Shown one piece after another: positions 6,435 to 7,928 of a stretch of DNA of 7,928 bases (its first letter is position 1; each line of letters begins with the position of its first letter). Source of the DNA: CAZIWJ01 sp964542855. Its GTDB lineage: Bacteria > Bacteroidota > Bacteroidia > Cytophagales > Cyclobacteriaceae. Where the stretch lies: the NCBI GenBank assembly GCA_964542855.1, contig CAZIWJ010000169.1, forward strand, positions 1 to 7,928. Reading direction: 5' to 3'. The notes beneath the pieces are model-generated. The model ran no database searches. It was given only the letters and a program-made list of their open reading frames with translations, and was not told the DNA's origin. The position numbers and the translations under genes are program-made.

Positions 6435-6755
6435 ATGATTCGCATTTATGTAGAAGAATCTGACGGAAATCGGGTTCCTCTGGAGGTACCTACTGACGTT
6501 CAGATTTCACTGATGGAAGTTTTAAAAGGGTATGAATACCCGGTGGAAGCCACTTGCGGTGGCATGGCGCTATGTGCCACCTGCTGCGTTGAAGTGCTGA
6601 ACGATGAGTTTAACGAGGCTACTGATCCGGAACTGGATATCCTCGATACTCTGCCGGTGAGTAACCCAAACTTCCGACTGGCCTGCCAGATGCCGGTAAC
6701 TGAAGCGATGAACGGGCTGGTAGTTCGCCTGGCTACTGAAACCTCGGCTTACTGA
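6435..6755 (+). CDS. 2Fe-2S ferredoxin, adrenodoxin-like
   Basis: Small acidic electron carrier of 106 residues, cytoplasmic. The cluster ligands fit the adrenodoxin-type pattern C-x5-C-x2-C...C: C41, C47 and C50 in ATCGGMALCATCC, and C84 in FRLACQMPV. C51 is an additional cysteine next to a ligand and is not expected to bind the cluster. The N-terminal beta strands (MIRIYVEESDG, then VPLEVPTDVQISLMEVLKG) form the ubiquitin-like fold of the family. The segment EATDPELDILDTL matches the acidic helix that usually docks partner proteins. The gene sits right after a ferredoxin-NADP+ reductase, its likely partner. The downstream client, such as an oxygenase, desaturase or iron-sulphur enzyme, is not in the window. 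A terminator follows 23 bases after the stop. Confidence 0.95.
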   Translation: MIRIYVEESDGNRVPLEVPTDVQISLMEVLKGYEYPVEATCGGMALCATCCVEVLNDEFNEATDPELDILDTLPVSNPNFRLACQMPVTEAMNGLVVRLATETSAY

Positions 6756-6778
6756 TTTAACCGGAAATTTAGTAAATT

Positions 6779-6829
6779 AAGGCTGTCTTTTTTCACTTAA
6801 TTCGTGACTGGGGGCAGCCTTTTTGTTTT
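6779..6829 (+). terminator. Rho-independent-type terminator after the ferredoxin gene
   Basis: A 7-bp stem, AAGGCTG (6779-6785) with CAGCCTT (6815-6821), is followed by T-rich sequence (TTTTTGTTTT, 6820-6829). The 29-base loop is long but contains an inner hairpin (TCAC at 6793-6796 with GTGA at 6804-6807), so the structure is a two-part hairpin. It closes the reductase-ferredoxin unit and separates it from corA. Confidence 0.72.
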
Positions 6830-6912
6830 ATCTGAATTACCACGCTGTTATTAAGCTTCCAACAAGAAAAAAACATTTACTACCATTCATAAAAAACATC
6901 TCTTCTTTCAAG
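6830..6912. other. Spacer before corA with no recognised signal
   Basis: AT-rich spacer between the terminator and the corA start. I see no good TAnnTTTG element, no riboswitch-like fold and no strong inverted repeat. The corA frame is open through it, but no ATG or GTG codon is present in that frame here, so it is probably non-coding leader. A promoter is expected because the upstream unit ends in a terminator, but I cannot point to it. Confidence 0.4.
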
Positions 6913-7928
6913 TTGAGTAGTAAGGTGGGCATGGCTCCGGGCACGCTGGTCTACACCGGAAATGTTACCGGTGCGCCGGTAAAATTTACCCTGCATCAGT
7001 ATACCGCTGATGAACTGGCTGTTACAGAAAGTGAAGACCTACAGGAAGTCCTCGGCAAGATCGATAAACGAAAATCGAACTGGTTAGACGTAAGTGCTTT
7101 GCATGACGTAGAGAAAATACGAACCATCTGTAATCACTTTAGTATCCACCCGCTAGTGCAGGAAGATATCCTGAACACCTTGCAGCAATCCCAGGTAGCA
7201 ACGTACGATGATATTTTATTTATTACCGCAGTTATGCTAAGCCTAGAGAAAGACAGACTGGAAGCTTTACACGAACATGTTAGTTTTGTGCTGGTATCGG
7301 ATTACCTGCTCATTACTTTCCAGGAGAAGCCTGGTGATTTGTTTAATCCGGTACGCGATCGCATGGCAGATCCTAATCTTAAAATTAAATCGAGAGGTAC
7401 TGCGTATCTGCTTTATGCCCTCATAGACGTACTGGTGGATAATTATTACATTATCACGGAGCATGTATCTGGGCAGCTAGCAAACCTTGAGTTGGAACTG
7501 CTGGAGTCCACTGCTCAGAAATATATTACGGTAATTAATAACTATAAAAAATTCCTGATTTACCTTAAGCGGCAAACCCTTCCGCTTAAAGAAGTACTAA
7601 GGAAAATTTCTAAAGGGGAAGATGGAAATTTTAGCGAAGAAGTAATTGTGTTTCTGGAAGATGTTTACACCCACATCGAACAGATTTCCTACACGATAGA
7701 GGGCCAGCGGGAAACGTTGAATGGATTCATGGATTTGTATATGTCGAACGTAAGTTTTAAAATGAACAACATCATGAAAACTTTAACGGTGATATCCACT
7801 ATATTTATCCCATTAACTTTCATAGCAGGCGTATACGGAATGAATTTTGCCCACATGCCTGAACTAGATACCCAATGGGGTTATCCGGCAGTAATTGGCT
7901 TAATGACTGTAATGGGCGTTTCCATGTT
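6913..7928 (+). CDS. corA: CorA-family magnesium/cobalt transporter, 3' end cut off
   Basis: Inner-membrane pentameric channel for Mg2+ and possibly Co2+; the last 20 or so residues lie beyond the window. The cytoplasmic part shows PGTLVYTG, WLDVSALHDVEKIRTICNHFSIHPLVQEDILNT (the typical W-x-x-x-x-L-H and HPL-EDI segments), and the long helix rich in charged residues up to GQRETLNGFMDLYMS. The first membrane helix (TVISTIFIPLTFIAGVYG) ends in the selectivity motif GMN at 309-311, followed by the periplasmic loop NFAHMPELD and the start of the second helix. The start is uncertain. The ATG at 6931 begins inside a segment that in relatives is preceded by a basic stretch and KxG; the TTG at 6913 adds MSSKVG and brings GMN close to its usual position (about 312), so I chose it. 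GTG at 6925 is another option. No frameshift is seen. Confidence 0.94.
   Translation, partial: MSSKVGMAPGTLVYTGNVTGAPVKFTLHQYTADELAVTESEDLQEVLGKIDKRKSNWLDVSALHDVEKIRTICNHFSIHPLVQEDILNTLQQSQVATYDDILFITAVMLSLEKDRLEALHEHVSFVLVSDYLLITFQEKPGDLFNPVRDRMADPNLKIKSRGTAYLLYALIDVLVDNYYIITEHVSGQLANLELELLESTAQKYITVINNYKKFLIYLKRQTLPLKEVLRKISKGEDGNFSEEVIVFLEDVYTHIEQISYTIEGQRETLNGFMDLYMSNVSFKMNNIMKTLTVISTIFIPLTFIAGVYGMNFAHMPELDTQWGYPAVIGLMTVMGVSM

Overview
The window looks like ordinary chromosomal DNA from a member of the Bacteroidota, most likely Cytophagales. The evidence is moderate GC, almost no Shine-Dalgarno sequences before the starts, a promoter element of the Bacteroidota type (TAnnTTTG) before hisF, and proteins that read as Bacteroidota versions (HisF, the ferredoxin-NADP reductase, the 2Fe-2S ferredoxin, MarR). 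The order-level placement is inference from protein style only. There is no sign of a phage, insertion sequence, CRISPR array, tRNA or rRNA.

Layout. At the left edge is the 5' end of a leftward gene for a secreted protein (1-155) with a clear signal peptide; it runs off the window. A 132-bp divergent spacer separates it from hisF (288-1043) and hisE (1063-1377), two histidine-biosynthesis genes that stand apart from the rest of a his operon. hisE meets, stop codon against stop codon with no base between, a long leftward gene (1378-4773) for an AddA/RecB-type UvrD helicase-nuclease of 1131 residues. A 111-bp divergent spacer follows, then a rightward MarR-family regulator (4885-5238) whose last helix is found downstream in another frame (to 5303), so the gene is probably frameshifted. 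Next come a thioredoxin-reductase-like ferredoxin-NADP+ reductase (5383-6393) and an adrenodoxin-type 2Fe-2S ferredoxin (6435-6755), closed by a hairpin-plus-T-tract terminator (6779-6829). The window ends in a CorA-type magnesium/cobalt transporter (from about 6913), cut at the right edge just after its GMN motif.

How the genes work together. HisF forms the imidazole ring and the purine by-product AICAR, and HisE removes pyrophosphate from phosphoribosyl-ATP early in the same pathway. The reductase and ferredoxin form a plausible electron-transfer pair between NADPH and a redox client not seen here. The MarR regulator just upstream could control that pair; a small dyad lies in the spacer before the reductase, but this is inference. 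The helicase-nuclease is expected to act in double-strand-break repair and has no AddB partner gene beside it.

I see no convincing undescribed multi-gene system. The points most worth a second look are the frameshifted MarR gene, the beta-helix-like N-terminus of the secreted protein, the detached hisF-hisE pair with an unfused HisE, and the lone AddA-like gene. No spacer without a gene is longer than about 160 bases.
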